Assembly (NCBI GenBank): GCA_022801735.1 | Contig: JAAWSW010000012.1 | Coordinates: 1 to 23,294, forward strand | DNA: 23,294 nucleotides | Reading direction: 5' to 3' | Origin: Bacilli bacterium | GTDB lineage: Bacteria > Bacillota_I > Bacilli_A > RF39 > UBA660 | Part shown: in pieces, positions 1 through 8,325 of the stretch | Numbering within the stretch: position 1 is the first letter of the stretch | How the letters are laid out: every line of letters begins with the position of its first letter | Position numbers and translations under genes: made by a program | Notes under the pieces: generated by a model | Databases searched by the model: none | What the model was told of the DNA's origin: nothing | The model's input: only the letters and a program-made list of their open reading frames with translations

Positions 1-1
1 T

Positions 2-3000
2 ATATATATTTATAATTTATTTAAAAATCAAAAACAAGATATAATCTTAGTAACGTCAAATCTTCATGAAGCAAATAAAATATATAATTCATTAAGTAAC
101 TATACTGACAAAGTATGGTTTTTCCCAATGGATGATTTTTTAACAAGCGAGGCTATTGCAATATCACCAGAATTTAAAATTTCAAGATTAGAAACAATAA
201 ATAATATATTAAAAACAGATGGTAATATAATAATTACTAATTTAATGGGATATTTAAGATTTTTGCCCCCTAAACAAAATTTTAAAGATAGTTATTTAAA
301 TATAAAAGTTAATCAAGATTATAATATAAATGAATTAAAAGAAAAATTATATTATTTAGGGTATAAAAAAGAAACAATAGTCAACATGACTGGAGAAATA
401 GCAGTTAGAGGATTTGTTTTGGATATATTTCCACTAAATAACGAAGATCCAATAAGACTAGAATTTTGGGGAGATACAATAACTTCAATAAAAACATTTG
501 ATATAAATACACAAAGAACAAAATCAAATATAGATGAAATAACAATATATCCTAATACTGAATTTTTAATAGAACAAGATGCCTTTGAAATACCATATCG
601 TGATATGTATAAATATACAGATGTAACAAACATATCAAAATATTTAAATAATCCAATAACTATTTATGATAATTATCAAAATCTAGAAACTAACAACAGA
701 TTATTACTAGAAGAAATTCTAAACTACAACATTAGTACCGAAAGACCACAAGATACTAAATATATGAATGAATTTGAAACAATAAAAGATAAAAATCCAA
801 TAATTTTTGAAACATTCAGTAATAACGTAAAAAATACACTAATATATAAAAACGTAGAAATAGAACCATTTCCACATAACCAAAAACAAATTAATGAAAG
901 GTTAGAACTATATTTAAAACAAAATAAACAAGTAATTATTTGTTTAGAAAATAGATATCAAGTAAACAAATTAATAGATTATCTTGATAATTCCAAAATA
1001 GTTTATACAAATGAACATGAACTTTTAAATGATAACATAAACATAATTGTAAAAAAACTAAAAGAAGGATTCAACACCCAAGACTATATTGTAATAACAG
1101 GAAAAGAGTTATTTGGACAAAAAGAAGAAAATAACTATAAAACAAAATTTCGATATGGATCGAGAATAAAAGATATCACAAAACTTGAAATTGGAGACTA
1201 TGTAGTACATGGAACACACGGAATAGGAAAATATTTAGGTATAAAAACCATAAATAAAAATGGATTAAAAAAAGACTATTTAACAGTTGAGTATAAAGGC
1301 GGAGATAAATTATATATCCCTGTAGAAAAATTAGATTTAATTTCAAAATTTTCAGGAAAAGAAGGAGTAGAACCTAAATTAAATAAATTAGGAACTCATG
1401 AATGGGAAAAAACAAAAGCAAGAGCCAGAAAAAAAGCCGAAGATATAGCCGAAGATTTATTAAAACTATATGCAAAAAGAGAATCACAACAAGGATATGC
1501 TTTTGAAAAAGACTCTGAAGAACAGATAGAATTTGAAAAAGAATTCGAGTATGAAGAAACTGTAGATCAATTGCGAGTATCTGATGAAATAAAAAAAGAT
1601 ATGGAAAGCTCAAAACCAATGGATAGACTATTGTGTGGTGATGTTGGCTATGGAAAAACAGAGATTGCCTTCAGGGCTGTATTTAAATGTATTTTATCAA
1701 ATAAACAAGCCGCAATACTTTGTCCAACTACTATTTTATCTTCCCAACACTATAAAAATGCAATAAAAAGATTTAATTCATTCCCAATTAACATAGCTAT
1801 ATTAAATAGATTTATATCCCAAAAAGAAGTAACCAAAATTTTAAAAGACCTAAAAGAAGGAAAAATAGACTTATTAATAGGGACACACAGAATTTTAAGT
1901 GACGATGTAGAATACAAAGACTTAGGATTATTAGTAATAGATGAGGAACAAAGATTCGGTGTAAAACATAAAGAAAAAATAAAACAATATAAAAATAATA
2001 TAGATGTTTTAACCTTATCTGCAACACCAATACCAAGAACTTTGCAAATGTCTATGGCTGGAATCAGAAGTCTATCAATGCTAGAAACACCTCCAGTTAA
2101 TAGATATCCAATTCAAACTTATGTATTAGCAGAAAATAATCAAATAATAAAAGAAGCAGTTTATAAAGAATTAGCCAGAAACGGTCAAGCCTTTATCCTC
2201 TTCAATCATGTTCAAAATATGCAATCTAAATTAGCACAAATAAAACAATTAATTCCAGATGCAAAAATAGAACTAGCCCATGGAAAAATGAGTAAAAACG
2301 AACTTGAAGATGTAATGATAAGATTTAATAATCACGAATTTGATGTATTACTATGTACAACAATAATTGAAACAGGAATAGATATTCCAACCGTAAATAC
2401 ACTCATCATAATAGATGCTGACAAATTTGGATTATCGCAATTATATCAAATAAGAGGAAGAATTGGACGAAGTGATAAAATTGCATATTGTTATTTAATG
2501 TATGATAATACCAAAATACTTTCAGAAATTGCCACAAAAAGATTAAAAGTAATAAAAGACTTTACCGAATTAGGCAGTGGTTTTTCAATTGCCATGCGTG
2601 ATTTATCAATAAGAGGAGCAGGCGATCTTTTAGGTCAAGAACAAGCAGGATTTATTGATAGTATTGGAATAGAATTATTTTTAGAAATGCTAAACGAAGA
2701 AGTAAATAAACTAAAGGGAATAAAAAAAGAAGAAACAAAAGAAGAAAAAATGACCCCGTTAGTAGAAGTAGAAACAACAATAAGTGATGAATATGTCACA
2801 GAAGAAGAGTTAAAAATAGAAATTCATAAGAAAATCAACACCATAGATTCACATGAAAAATTATTAGAAGTAAAAAAAGAAATAGAAGATAGATTTGGAA
2901 AAGTATCAGATGATATAATAATATATATGCATGAAGAATGGTTTGAAAAATTAGCCTCAAAAGTAGGAATAGATACAATTAGACAAACAAAGAACTTTAT

Positions 3001-3223
3001 AGAAATAACCATAAATAAAGAAATAACAAAGAAAATAGATGGCGAATATTTATTTTATGAAACTTCACAATTAAGTAGAATGTTTAGATTTAGTATGAAA
3101 TTTGAAAGATTAATAATAACATTAGATACAATAAAACTTGATAAACACTTTATATATTATCTAATTGATTTCAGTAGAATATTACAAAAAAGTATAAAAA
3201 AAGAGGAGGTAGAAAATGACTAG
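2..3223 (+). CDS. mfd: Transcription-repair coupling factor Mfd, 5' end cut by the window edge
   Basis: ATP-dependent translocase that removes stalled RNA polymerase from damaged DNA and recruits UvrA. The frame is open from base 2, so the ATG at 128 is internal: the codons before it encode in-frame sequence typical of Mfd, running into FPMDDFL. About 1073 residues are visible of a family usually near 1150, so only a short N-terminus is missing. In order: UvrB-like N-terminal module; a CarD-type RNA-polymerase-interacting domain (DYVVHGTHGIGKY, about 1200-1350); and a RecG-like translocase with Walker A GDVGYGKT (about 1636-1660), DEEQ box, SATPIPRTL motif III and the arginine-finger region QIRGRIGRSD (about 2445-2475). 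A C-terminal domain follows. The stop lies inside the start of the next gene (8-nt overlap), so the two are translationally linked. Identification is secure. Confidence 0.97.
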   Translation: MYIYNLFKNQKQDIILVTSNLHEANKIYNSLSNYTDKVWFFPMDDFLTSEAIAISPEFKISRLETINNILKTDGNIIITNLMGYLRFLPPKQNFKDSYLNIKVNQDYNINELKEKLYYLGYKKETIVNMTGEIAVRGFVLDIFPLNNEDPIRLEFWGDTITSIKTFDINTQRTKSNIDEITIYPNTEFLIEQDAFEIPYRDMYKYTDVTNISKYLNNPITIYDNYQNLETNNRLLLEEILNYNISTERPQDTKYMNEFETIKDKNPIIFETFSNNVKNTLIYKNVEIEPFPHNQKQINERLELYLKQNKQVIICLENRYQVNKLIDYLDNSKIVYTNEHELLNDNINIIVKKLKEGFNTQDYIVITGKELFGQKEENNYKTKFRYGSRIKDITKLEIGDYVVHGTHGIGKYLGIKTINKNGLKKDYLTVEYKGGDKLYIPVEKLDLISKFSGKEGVEPKLNKLGTHEWEKTKARARKKAEDIAEDLLKLYAKRESQQGYAFEKDSEEQIEFEKEFEYEETVDQLRVSDEIKKDMESSKPMDRLLCGDVGYGKTEIAFRAVFKCILSNKQAAILCPTTILSSQHYKNAIKRFNSFPINIAILNRFISQKEVTKILKDLKEGKIDLLIGTHRILSDDVEYKDLGLLVIDEEQRFGVKHKEKIKQYKNNIDVLTLSATPIPRTLQMSMAGIRSLSMLETPPVNRYPIQTYVLAENNQIIKEAVYKELARNGQAFILFNHVQNMQSKLAQIKQLIPDAKIELAHGKMSKNELEDVMIRFNNHEFDVLLCTTIIETGIDIPTVNTLIIIDADKFGLSQLYQIRGRIGRSDKIAYCYLMYDNTKILSEIATKRLKVIKDFTELGSGFSIAMRDLSIRGAGDLLGQEQAGFIDSIGIELFLEMLNEEVNKLKGIKKEETKEEKMTPLVEVETTISDEYVTEEELKIEIHKKINTIDSHEKLLEVKKEIEDRFGKVSDDIIIYMHEEWFEKLASKVGIDTIRQTKNFIEITINKEITKKIDGEYLFYETSQLSRMFRFSMKFERLIITLDTIKLDKHFIYYLIDFSRILQKSIKKEEVEND

Positions 3224-3671
3224 AAAAAAAAGAAAAACAAAACAACAATTACCACAAATTAGACCAAAAACAAAACAAGTAAACCCACCAACTATAATAG
3301 CAGACAACATTTATGGTGTAGAAGATGCAAAAGCACTAGCCCAATTAAATATATTCACTTTAATAGTACAAGGAAACTTTGAAGAATTATTTCCAACACT
3401 AAACGAACATGCATATTATAAATTTTATACAGAAGAAAATGAGTTATATTCATATGTTGTTTTAGATGTTAGCGAATTCTTAAAAACATTTGATATAGAA
3501 AGTGATGTAAAATTACTATTATCAAGAAGCGAAATTTTAACAATTCATCACATTAGAGTAATTAATAATGATATAATCCTAAGCACTAGTGAAGGAAATA
3601 TACCTTTATCTATAGTAATGGAAGAAATAATAGGAAAACAAAGTCAACATAAAATTAAAACAAAAAAATAA
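3216..3671 (+). CDS. Unknown protein overlapping the end of mfd (151 aa)
   Basis: I do not recognise a family. The ATG at 3216 follows a strong GAGGAGG (3203-3209) and overlaps the mfd stop codon by 8 nt, so translation is probably coupled to mfd. The protein starts with a Lys/Arg/Gln/Pro-rich segment of about 25 residues (MTRKKRKTKQQLPQ...), which looks disordered and basic and could bind nucleic acid. An acidic, mostly hydrophilic globular region follows, and the last residues are again Lys-rich (KIKTKK). There is no signal peptide, membrane segment or cysteine. A terminator sits directly on its stop codon, so it is the last gene of this transcript. A repair or nucleic-acid role is only guilt by association with mfd. 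Confidence 0.8.
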   Translation: MTRKKRKTKQQLPQIRPKTKQVNPPTIIADNIYGVEDAKALAQLNIFTLIVQGNFEELFPTLNEHAYYKFYTEENELYSYVVLDVSEFLKTFDIESDVKLLLSRSEILTIHHIRVINNDIILSTSEGNIPLSIVMEEIIGKQSQHKIKTKK

Positions 3672-3693
3672 CTGAATAAAATCAGTTATTTTT
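3662..3693. terminator. Bidirectional intrinsic terminator between convergent genes
   Basis: Seven-base-pair stem TAACTGA (3669-3675) / TCAGTTA (3682-3688) with a six-base loop, flanked by a T-run on the right (3689-3693) and an A-run on the left (3662-3668). It can therefore end both the mfd transcript (+) and the pyrophosphatase transcript (-). The left arm includes the TAA of the 151-aa gene, and the right T-run touches the stop codon of the minus-strand gene. Confidence 0.85.
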
Positions 3694-5311
3694 ATTTATC
3701 CAAATAATTCATAAGTTTTGGAACAATTTGTTTCTTACGAGATACCATTCCTTCAAAGAAGTAACCTTCTTCAATATTATCAACACCAAATGCTCCAGCA
3801 AATACATCCTTACTATTTTCATTAAATAAAATATAAGAACCATTACTTAAAATATCAGTAATAAATAAAGCCGCAGCTTTATAATCTTCATTTTTAGACA
3901 TATTATTAAGTTCATCAATAATTTCATCTTTCTTGCTCATAAGTTCATCTGTACTCATAGTAGAAATTTGTCCAATACCAAGTTTTTGATTATCAATCAT
4001 AAAGTTTTTAAAATCACCATGAATAATTTCACCTATAGACATACCAGCAATACTAGAACCTGCCTTAAACATTTCCATACCATATTCTTTATAATCAACC
4101 CCAGCAATTTTAGCCAAAACTTCTAATGCTTCCTTATCAATATTAGTCGTTGTAGGTGAAGTTAATAATAAAGTATCAGAAATGATACCAGACATCATAA
4201 GACCAGCCATATCCTTAGGAATTTCAACATTATGTTCTTTATACATTAAGTATAAAATAGTCTCAGTACATCCAACAGGCATATTTCTAAAATTAATAGG
4301 CATGCTAGTACCAATATTTCCAATTTTGTGATGATCTACAATTTCAACAATTTCTGCTTCATCAAGACCAACAACACTTTGTTCCATTTCATTATGGTCA
4401 ACTAAAATAACTCTTTTAGGATGATTATTATCAGCAGTACTTAATCTAAAAATACCTAAACACTTTCCATCATTATTTATAACAGGATAATTACTAAATT
4501 TTTTCTTATTAGCCATTTCCATAACATCAAATAAAGCATCATTTTCATTAACAAAAATAATTTCATCTTTTTTTATTTTATCCACAATATAATTACTTAA
4601 TACAACTAAATTAGAAGTAGTAAGACCATCATATTCAGTACTAATAACATCGACATGATTCTTTTTAGCAATTTCTAAATGTTCTGGTTTCATTTCAACC
4701 CCATTAGTTAAAATGATGATAGATGCAGAATTTTCAACCCCATATTCAATAATACTATGACGGTCACCAACAATTAAAACACTATCTCTATCAATTGTAA
4801 TTTGTTCCTTAAAAGTTGTACTTCTATAAGAAGGAGAATAAATATTACCTTCAATTTCTTTATCAAATCTTAAAATTTCCTTACCATTTAAAGCCTCTAA
4901 TAAATTATCATAAGAAGTATGCAACCAACCAATATTCCCAGAAATTAAGTTACTAATTGCATCTTTCATAGAAACTGCACCTTTATAAATTCCATTATTA
5001 TCAATAACAGGAATAGTACTAATTTTAGTTTCATTCATATATTGATAACCCCTAAAAATAGAATCCTTTTCATTTAAGAAACAATCCTTATTAAAATCAA
5101 CATCCTTTATTTGAATACGAACATCATTTAAATATTTAGGTGTTTCAACTTCAAAATAATCTAAAACAAAAGCCGTTTCCTTACTAATATTACCCAAAAC
5201 TCTAGGTTCAGTAGATTCTCCTAACTTATTTTTTAAATAAGATAAAACAATAGAAGAAGTAACACTATCAGTATCTGGTTTTTGATGTCCAAAAATTAAT
5301 GTTTTTTCCAT
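3692..5311 (-). CDS. Family II manganese-dependent inorganic pyrophosphatase with CBS and DRTGG domains
   Basis: Hydrolyses pyrophosphate to phosphate in the cytosol, pulling biosynthetic reactions forward. The chosen start (5311) gives MEKTLIFGHQ..., 539 aa, with AAAGGAGAGG just upstream; a longer ATG at 5353 lacks such a site. DHH-domain motifs are GHQKPDTDS (residues 8-16), VDHNE (304-308), DHHKIGN (326-332) and ISDT (377-380), followed by a DHHA2 domain. The DHH domain is split by a regulatory insert: a CBS motif (about 70-125), a DRTGG domain (about 165-245, with GDRHSIIEYG) and a second CBS motif (about 250-300). In the known clostridial enzymes of this architecture, AMP/ADP inhibit and diadenosine polyphosphates activate; that is family knowledge, not visible here. 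It has its own extended -10 promoter in the gap behind the 217-aa gene. Confidence 0.93.
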   Translation of the reverse strand: MEKTLIFGHQKPDTDSVTSSIVLSYLKNKLGESTEPRVLGNISKETAFVLDYFEVETPKYLNDVRIQIKDVDFNKDCFLNEKDSIFRGYQYMNETKISTIPVIDNNGIYKGAVSMKDAISNLISGNIGWLHTSYDNLLEALNGKEILRFDKEIEGNIYSPSYRSTTFKEQITIDRDSVLIVGDRHSIIEYGVENSASIIILTNGVEMKPEHLEIAKKNHVDVISTEYDGLTTSNLVVLSNYIVDKIKKDEIIFVNENDALFDVMEMANKKKFSNYPVINNDGKCLGIFRLSTADNNHPKRVILVDHNEMEQSVVGLDEAEIVEIVDHHKIGNIGTSMPINFRNMPVGCTETILYLMYKEHNVEIPKDMAGLMMSGIISDTLLLTSPTTTNIDKEALEVLAKIAGVDYKEYGMEMFKAGSSIAGMSIGEIIHGDFKNFMIDNQKLGIGQISTMSTDELMSKKDEIIDELNNMSKNEDYKAAALFITDILSNGSYILFNENSKDVFAGAFGVDNIEEGYFFEGMVSRKKQIVPKLMNYLDK

Positions 5312-5336
5312 AAAATCCTCTCCTTTAAATACAACA

Positions 5337-5345
5337 ATTATAACA
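5337..5345 (-). promoter_or_regulatory. Extended -10 promoter for the pyrophosphatase gene
   Basis: On the minus strand the sequence reads TGTTATAAT, a perfect TGn-TATAAT extended -10, 26 bases before the chosen start codon. No convincing -35 is present; the stretch upstream is a T-run. It allows expression independent of the gene upstream (5372-6025). Confidence 0.55.
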
Positions 5346-5371
5346 TGATTCATATAAAAAAAAAAGAGAAA

Positions 5372-6025
5372 TCAAATAATTCCTCCAGGCTGGAATGCTA
5401 ACCATATAAGCATTATTACAATACCAACAACAAGGATGGCTGCAAAAATAAAGAAAATATCATAATTAGGAAAATTAGAAAATGCCTTTTTTATATAATT
5501 AAAAATAACATCTTTATCAAATTTCTTTTTTTTAGGAACCAAAGTTGCACTAACAAAAATATCAGTACCACTTAAACTTTGTTTAATATTATCATCTAAA
5601 TCTCTAGTATTAAGTAAAGATATTTCTTTTAAAATATAATGTTTATTTTCTATATTATATAATTGATTTAATTTATCAACAATAAAGAATAAAATTTCGT
5701 TATAAGAATCAAATCCAAATTGACCACGGAACTGCTCTAAAACAGGTTCAAAGTAATACCACCTATCGCCCTTATTTAAAATTAAAAACCAGTGTCTAAA
5801 ATTTTCCCCATTTTCTAATTCCTTTTCAAAATATAGACGAATTAATTTATATTTTGAAGCAGACAAAAAAGTAGCCATAAACTCTATAACTTCATTGCTA
5901 TAAGATAAATTAAATTTATTATTATTAATAGTCACTTGTTTATTATTAATTGCATAGTCATATAATTCATCAGGTGAATTAATACCTATTTTAGCAAACT
6001 CACTTAAAATTTCCTTATTATTCAT
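5372..6025 (-). CDS. Unknown 217-aa protein with C-terminal membrane anchor, faintly transglutaminase-like
   Basis: No confident family. The ATG at 6025 is preceded by AGAGGTGG. Residues 1-180 are soluble and contain RHWFLIL (H78) followed by GDRWYYFEP (about 86-94) and RGQFGF. This spacing of a His strand, an aromatic strand and an FE turn resembles transglutaminase/papain-like proteins of Firmicutes, in which a Cys lies earlier and His comes at this point. The protein has no cysteine at all, so if the resemblance is real it is catalytically dead. A Lys patch (about 164-169) precedes a single hydrophobic helix (about 187-210) ending in QPGGII. A C-terminal anchor with the bulk in the cytoplasm would be expected. 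It stands first in a minus-strand pair with the pyrophosphatase (60-nt gap) and has a good promoter of its own. Confidence 0.75.
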   Translation of the reverse strand: MNNKEILSEFAKIGINSPDELYDYAINNKQVTINNNKFNLSYSNEVIEFMATFLSASKYKLIRLYFEKELENGENFRHWFLILNKGDRWYYFEPVLEQFRGQFGFDSYNEILFFIVDKLNQLYNIENKHYILKEISLLNTRDLDDNIKQSLSGTDIFVSATLVPKKKKFDKDVIFNYIKKAFSNFPNYDIFFIFAAILVVGIVIMLIWLAFQPGGII

Positions 6026-6051
6026 CTAGCCACCTCTTTATTACTATAAAT

Positions 6052-6080
6052 ATAATAACACACATTCCAAATAAAGACAA
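6052..6080 (-). promoter_or_regulatory. Sigma-A-type promoter for the minus-strand 217-aa gene
   Basis: Reading the minus strand: TTGTCT (6080-6075), a 17-base spacer, then TATTAT (6057-6052). TGT immediately before the -10 makes it extended. The predicted start of transcription is just upstream of the RBS of the gene starting at 6025. It lies in the 114-base divergent gap shared with spoVT; no equally good promoter was found for spoVT itself. Confidence 0.7.
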
Positions 6081-6139
6081 AAATAAAAGTATATTTTTTT
6101 AAAGAAAACACAAACTATACATTAGAAAGAAGGTAATGT

Positions 6140-6661
6140 ATGAAAGCGACAGGAATAATAAGAAGAATTGATAACTTAGGAAGAATAGTAATTCCAAAAG
6201 AAATAAGAAAAAATCTAAGATTAAAAAATGGTGAAAATATAGAAATATTTATTAACGAAAATGAAAATATAATACTAAGAAAATATAGTCAAATAGATAA
6301 ATTAAAAGAATTTGCTAAAGATATAGTAGATTCTATTAGTAGTATAACAAAAAATAACGTTCTTATTACAAATACAGATGTATTTATCGCAGCAAGTAAT
6401 AAAAAGAAAGACTATATAAATAAAGAAATATCAAATCAAATTATTGAAATGATTAATAAACGAAAAGAAATTACACAAGATGAAAATATAAATTTAACAG
6501 AAGAAAAAATAGAACAAAGTAATTATGCCTTTTATCCAATAATTGTAAGTGGAGATGCAGTTGGTTCTATAATAATTCTATCAGATGATGAAATAACAAG
6601 CGATAACACACTTCTTTTAAAAATAATTTCAACCTTTTTAGCCAAGCATATTGAAGAATAA
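6140..6661 (+). CDS. spoVT: SpoVT/AbrB-type transcriptional regulator
   Basis: DNA-binding regulator of the SpoVT family; in Bacillus it tunes forespore (sigma-G) gene expression. The protein has 173 aa, close to the 178 aa of the Bacillus protein. Residues 1-50 are a nearly canonical swapped-hairpin AbrB domain: MKATGIIRRIDNLGRIVIPK, then EIRKNLRLKNGENIEIF and ILRKYS. The rest matches the GAF-like C-terminal sensing domain of SpoVT, not the short AbrB form. The RBS is GAAGG. In Bacillus spoVT lies directly downstream of mfd; here the pair is separated by the minus-strand block 3692-6025, so the neighbourhood is conserved but interrupted. The end of the gene contains the -35 element of the next promoter. 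Other sporulation genes are absent from this window, so sporulation ability cannot be judged. Confidence 0.93.
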   Translation: MKATGIIRRIDNLGRIVIPKEIRKNLRLKNGENIEIFINENENIILRKYSQIDKLKEFAKDIVDSISSITKNNVLITNTDVFIAASNKKKDYINKEISNQIIEMINKRKEITQDENINLTEEKIEQSNYAFYPIIVSGDAVGSIIILSDDEITSDNTLLLKIISTFLAKHIEE

Positions 6662-6679
6662 AACAAAACGTGCTATAAT
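6651..6679 (+). promoter_or_regulatory. Promoter of the T-box / metG operon
   Basis: TTGAAG (6651-6656), a 17-base spacer and a perfect TATAAT (6674-6679). The -35 overlaps the last codons of spoVT. Transcription should start near 6686, at the beginning of the T-box leader. Confidence 0.85.
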
Positions 6680-6685
6680 CTAACA

Positions 6686-6899
6686 AAAGCAACGAAAGAG
6701 AGAAAAATAGGTGACTTTAAAGAGAGTTTATGGTTGGTGGAAATAAACAAGGTGACTATTTGAAATGGCTCTGGAGCCTCTTAATCGAAATTATTTAGAT
6801 TAAGACGTATACATGCGTTAAATGTTCAAGGTAAGTAATACTTACAAATTAAGGTGGTACCACGTTTTATCACGTCCTTATATTTAAGGGCGTTTTTTT
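6686..6899 (+). ncRNA. T-box riboswitch leader, probably tRNA-Met specific
   Basis: Untranslated leader that senses uncharged tRNA and switches between terminator and antiterminator. Seen here: AGAGAG and GGTTGGTGGAAA of stem I (about 6720-6742), the strand TTTGAA-ATG-GCTCTGGAGC (about 6759-6777) with ATG in the specifier position, the 14-base T-box AAGGTGGTACCACG (6851-6864), and a terminator with T-run (6873-6899). The TGGT of the T-box would pair with an ACCA tRNA end, i.e. discriminator A, as in tRNA-Met. The operon contains metG, which agrees with an AUG specifier. The first two genes under control are a dUTPase and a DHH phosphoesterase, which is unusual. Confidence 0.92.
6873..6899 (+). 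terminator. T-box-controlled intrinsic terminator
   Basis: Eight-base-pair stem CGTCCTTA (6873-6880) / TAAGGGCG (6885-6892), with one G-T pair, a four-base loop and a T-run to 6899. Its 5' flank overlaps the antiterminator partner sequence around 6851-6876, so tRNA binding and terminator folding exclude each other. Confidence 0.88.
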
Positions 6900-6917
6900 A
6901 TTTAAAGGAGGTAAATT

Positions 6918-7394
6918 ATGCGAAAATTTGAAAAAATTAGCCTAGAACAATTCAAACAAGATACTGGATTAACAGAAAAAGAATATGAACTATATCATAC
7001 ACCAAAGAGAAGTACTAAATACAGTGCAGGTTATGACTTTATGGCTCTTACCGATTTTACTATTAATCCAAATGAAATAAAATTAATTCCTACAGGAATA
7101 AAAGCAGATATGAATGAAGACGAAGTTTTAATGATATATATCAGAAGTAGTTTAGGATTTAAATTTAACTTAAGAATGTGCAACCAAACAGGGATTATTG
7201 ATAAAGATTATTACAATAATCAAGATAACGAAGGACATATTTTTGTAAAAATTCAAAATGAAGGAAATAAACCAAAAGAATTTAAACAAGGAGAAAATAT
7301 AGTTCAAGGAATATTTACAAAGTTTCTTACAGTAGATGATGAAGAAACAATAGAAAAAGAAAGGAGTGGCGGATTTGGAAGTACAAACAAATAA
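6918..7394 (+). CDS. dut: dUTP diphosphatase (dUTPase)
   Basis: Hydrolyses dUTP to dUMP and PPi, keeping uracil out of DNA and feeding dTMP synthesis. The protein has 158 aa, a normal size for the homotrimeric family. All five motifs are seen: 1, AGYDFMA (37-43); 2, RSSLGFK (76-82); 3, QTGIIDKDYY (90-99), with the catalytic Asp95; 4, GENIVQG (about 127-133); 5, RSGGFGST (149-156). The start is ATG with AAAGGAGG upstream. It is the first gene behind the T-box, so its expression should rise on methionyl-tRNA shortage. Its 3' end overlaps the start of the next gene: the DNA encoding motif 5 also serves as that gene's ribosome binding region. Confidence 0.95.
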   Translation: MRKFEKISLEQFKQDTGLTEKEYELYHTPKRSTKYSAGYDFMALTDFTINPNEIKLIPTGIKADMNEDEVLMIYIRSSLGFKFNLRMCNQTGIIDKDYYNNQDNEGHIFVKIQNEGNKPKEFKQGENIVQGIFTKFLTVDDEETIEKERSGGFGSTNK

Positions 7395-8325
7395 AGAAGA
7401 AAATAAATTACTATTAATAAGTCATGTGGCAGACCCAGATGGAATAACTCCAGTTATACTCGCAAAATTTACCTTTGATACCTTTGATACATTACTATTA
7501 AACCCAAAAGAAGTAGACGAAAAATTAAAAGAAAATATAGATAAATATGAAGAAATACATATAGTCGATTTACCAGTATCTGAAGAAATGGCCAAAGAAA
7601 TCGATGAAAAAGAAGAATGGAAAAATAAAGTAAAATTGTTTGACCATCATCACGGAAATCTTTATTTAAACAATTATTCATTTGCCAAAGTAATCGATGA
7701 AGAAAACGGAAGAAAAGAAAGCGGTACAAGTGTATATTATAATTACTTAACCACAATATCAGATAATGAATTCTTATGCAAAAATTCCACCAAAGGACTA
7801 GTAAATCAAGTAAGAATTATTGATACATATGATTTTAAAACAGAAGAAGATCAAAAAGCCCATAATATAGATGCTTTATTTTCAATATTAGGAAGACAAA
7901 ACTATATAGATTATTATTATAACTATATAAAAGAAGAGGATGAATTTAAATATAGAAAGCAAGATTTATTCTTAATAAAACTAGAACAAGATAAAATGAA
8001 TAACTATATTGAAAAAAGAGAAGAAGAAATGTTAAAAACAGAGTTAGATGGCTATAAAGTAGGTATAGTTTATGCTGAAAGATATCGTAGTGATTTAGGT
8101 CATCATCTTGCTCAAAAATATCCAGACCTTGACTTTGTAATGATTATTAATATCAGTACAAGCATAAGTTTTAGAGGAGAAAACAAAGTAGATTTAAGTG
8201 TTTATACAAAAAAATATAATGGTGGAGGCCATAAAAATGCCGCAGGTTGTCCATTACCACCAAACTTACTTCAAAATATAACAAAATTAATATTTAAAGA
8301 TATAAAAATAGAGGAGGAAAAATAA
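7375..8325 (+). CDS. DHH/DHHA1 phosphoesterase, NrnB-like
   Basis: Member of the DHH superfamily that hydrolyses short oligonucleotides, pAp or cyclic nucleotides. Motifs are HVADPDG (17-23), FDHHHG (about 89-94) and the DHHA1 substrate loop GGGHKNAAG (283-291). The size and the HVADPDG start resemble the nanoRNase NrnB/YngD group more than the NrnA group, but substrate cannot be settled by eye. I chose the TTG at 7375 (316 aa), eight bases after AAGGAG (7361-7366). An upstream in-frame GTG at 7366 overlaps that RBS and is less likely; there is no ATG near. It overlaps dut by 20 nt and its stop overlaps the metG start by one base (TAATG), so all three genes are translationally coupled. Confidence 0.88.
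   Translation: MEVQTNKEENKLLLISHVADPDGITPVILAKFTFDTFDTLLLNPKEVDEKLKENIDKYEEIHIVDLPVSEEMAKEIDEKEEWKNKVKLFDHHHGNLYLNNYSFAKVIDEENGRKESGTSVYYNYLTTISDNEFLCKNSTKGLVNQVRIIDTYDFKTEEDQKAHNIDALFSILGRQNYIDYYYNYIKEEDEFKYRKQDLFLIKLEQDKMNNYIEKREEEMLKTELDGYKVGIVYAERYRSDLGHHLAQKYPDLDFVMIINISTSISFRGENKVDLSVYTKKYNGGGHKNAAGCPLPPNLLQNITKLIFKDIKIEEEK

Noticed and set aside
128..130. ATG at 128 as the true start of mfd
   Set aside because: The frame is open to the left edge and the upstream codons encode Mfd-like sequence; conserved Mfd N-terminal residues precede this Met.
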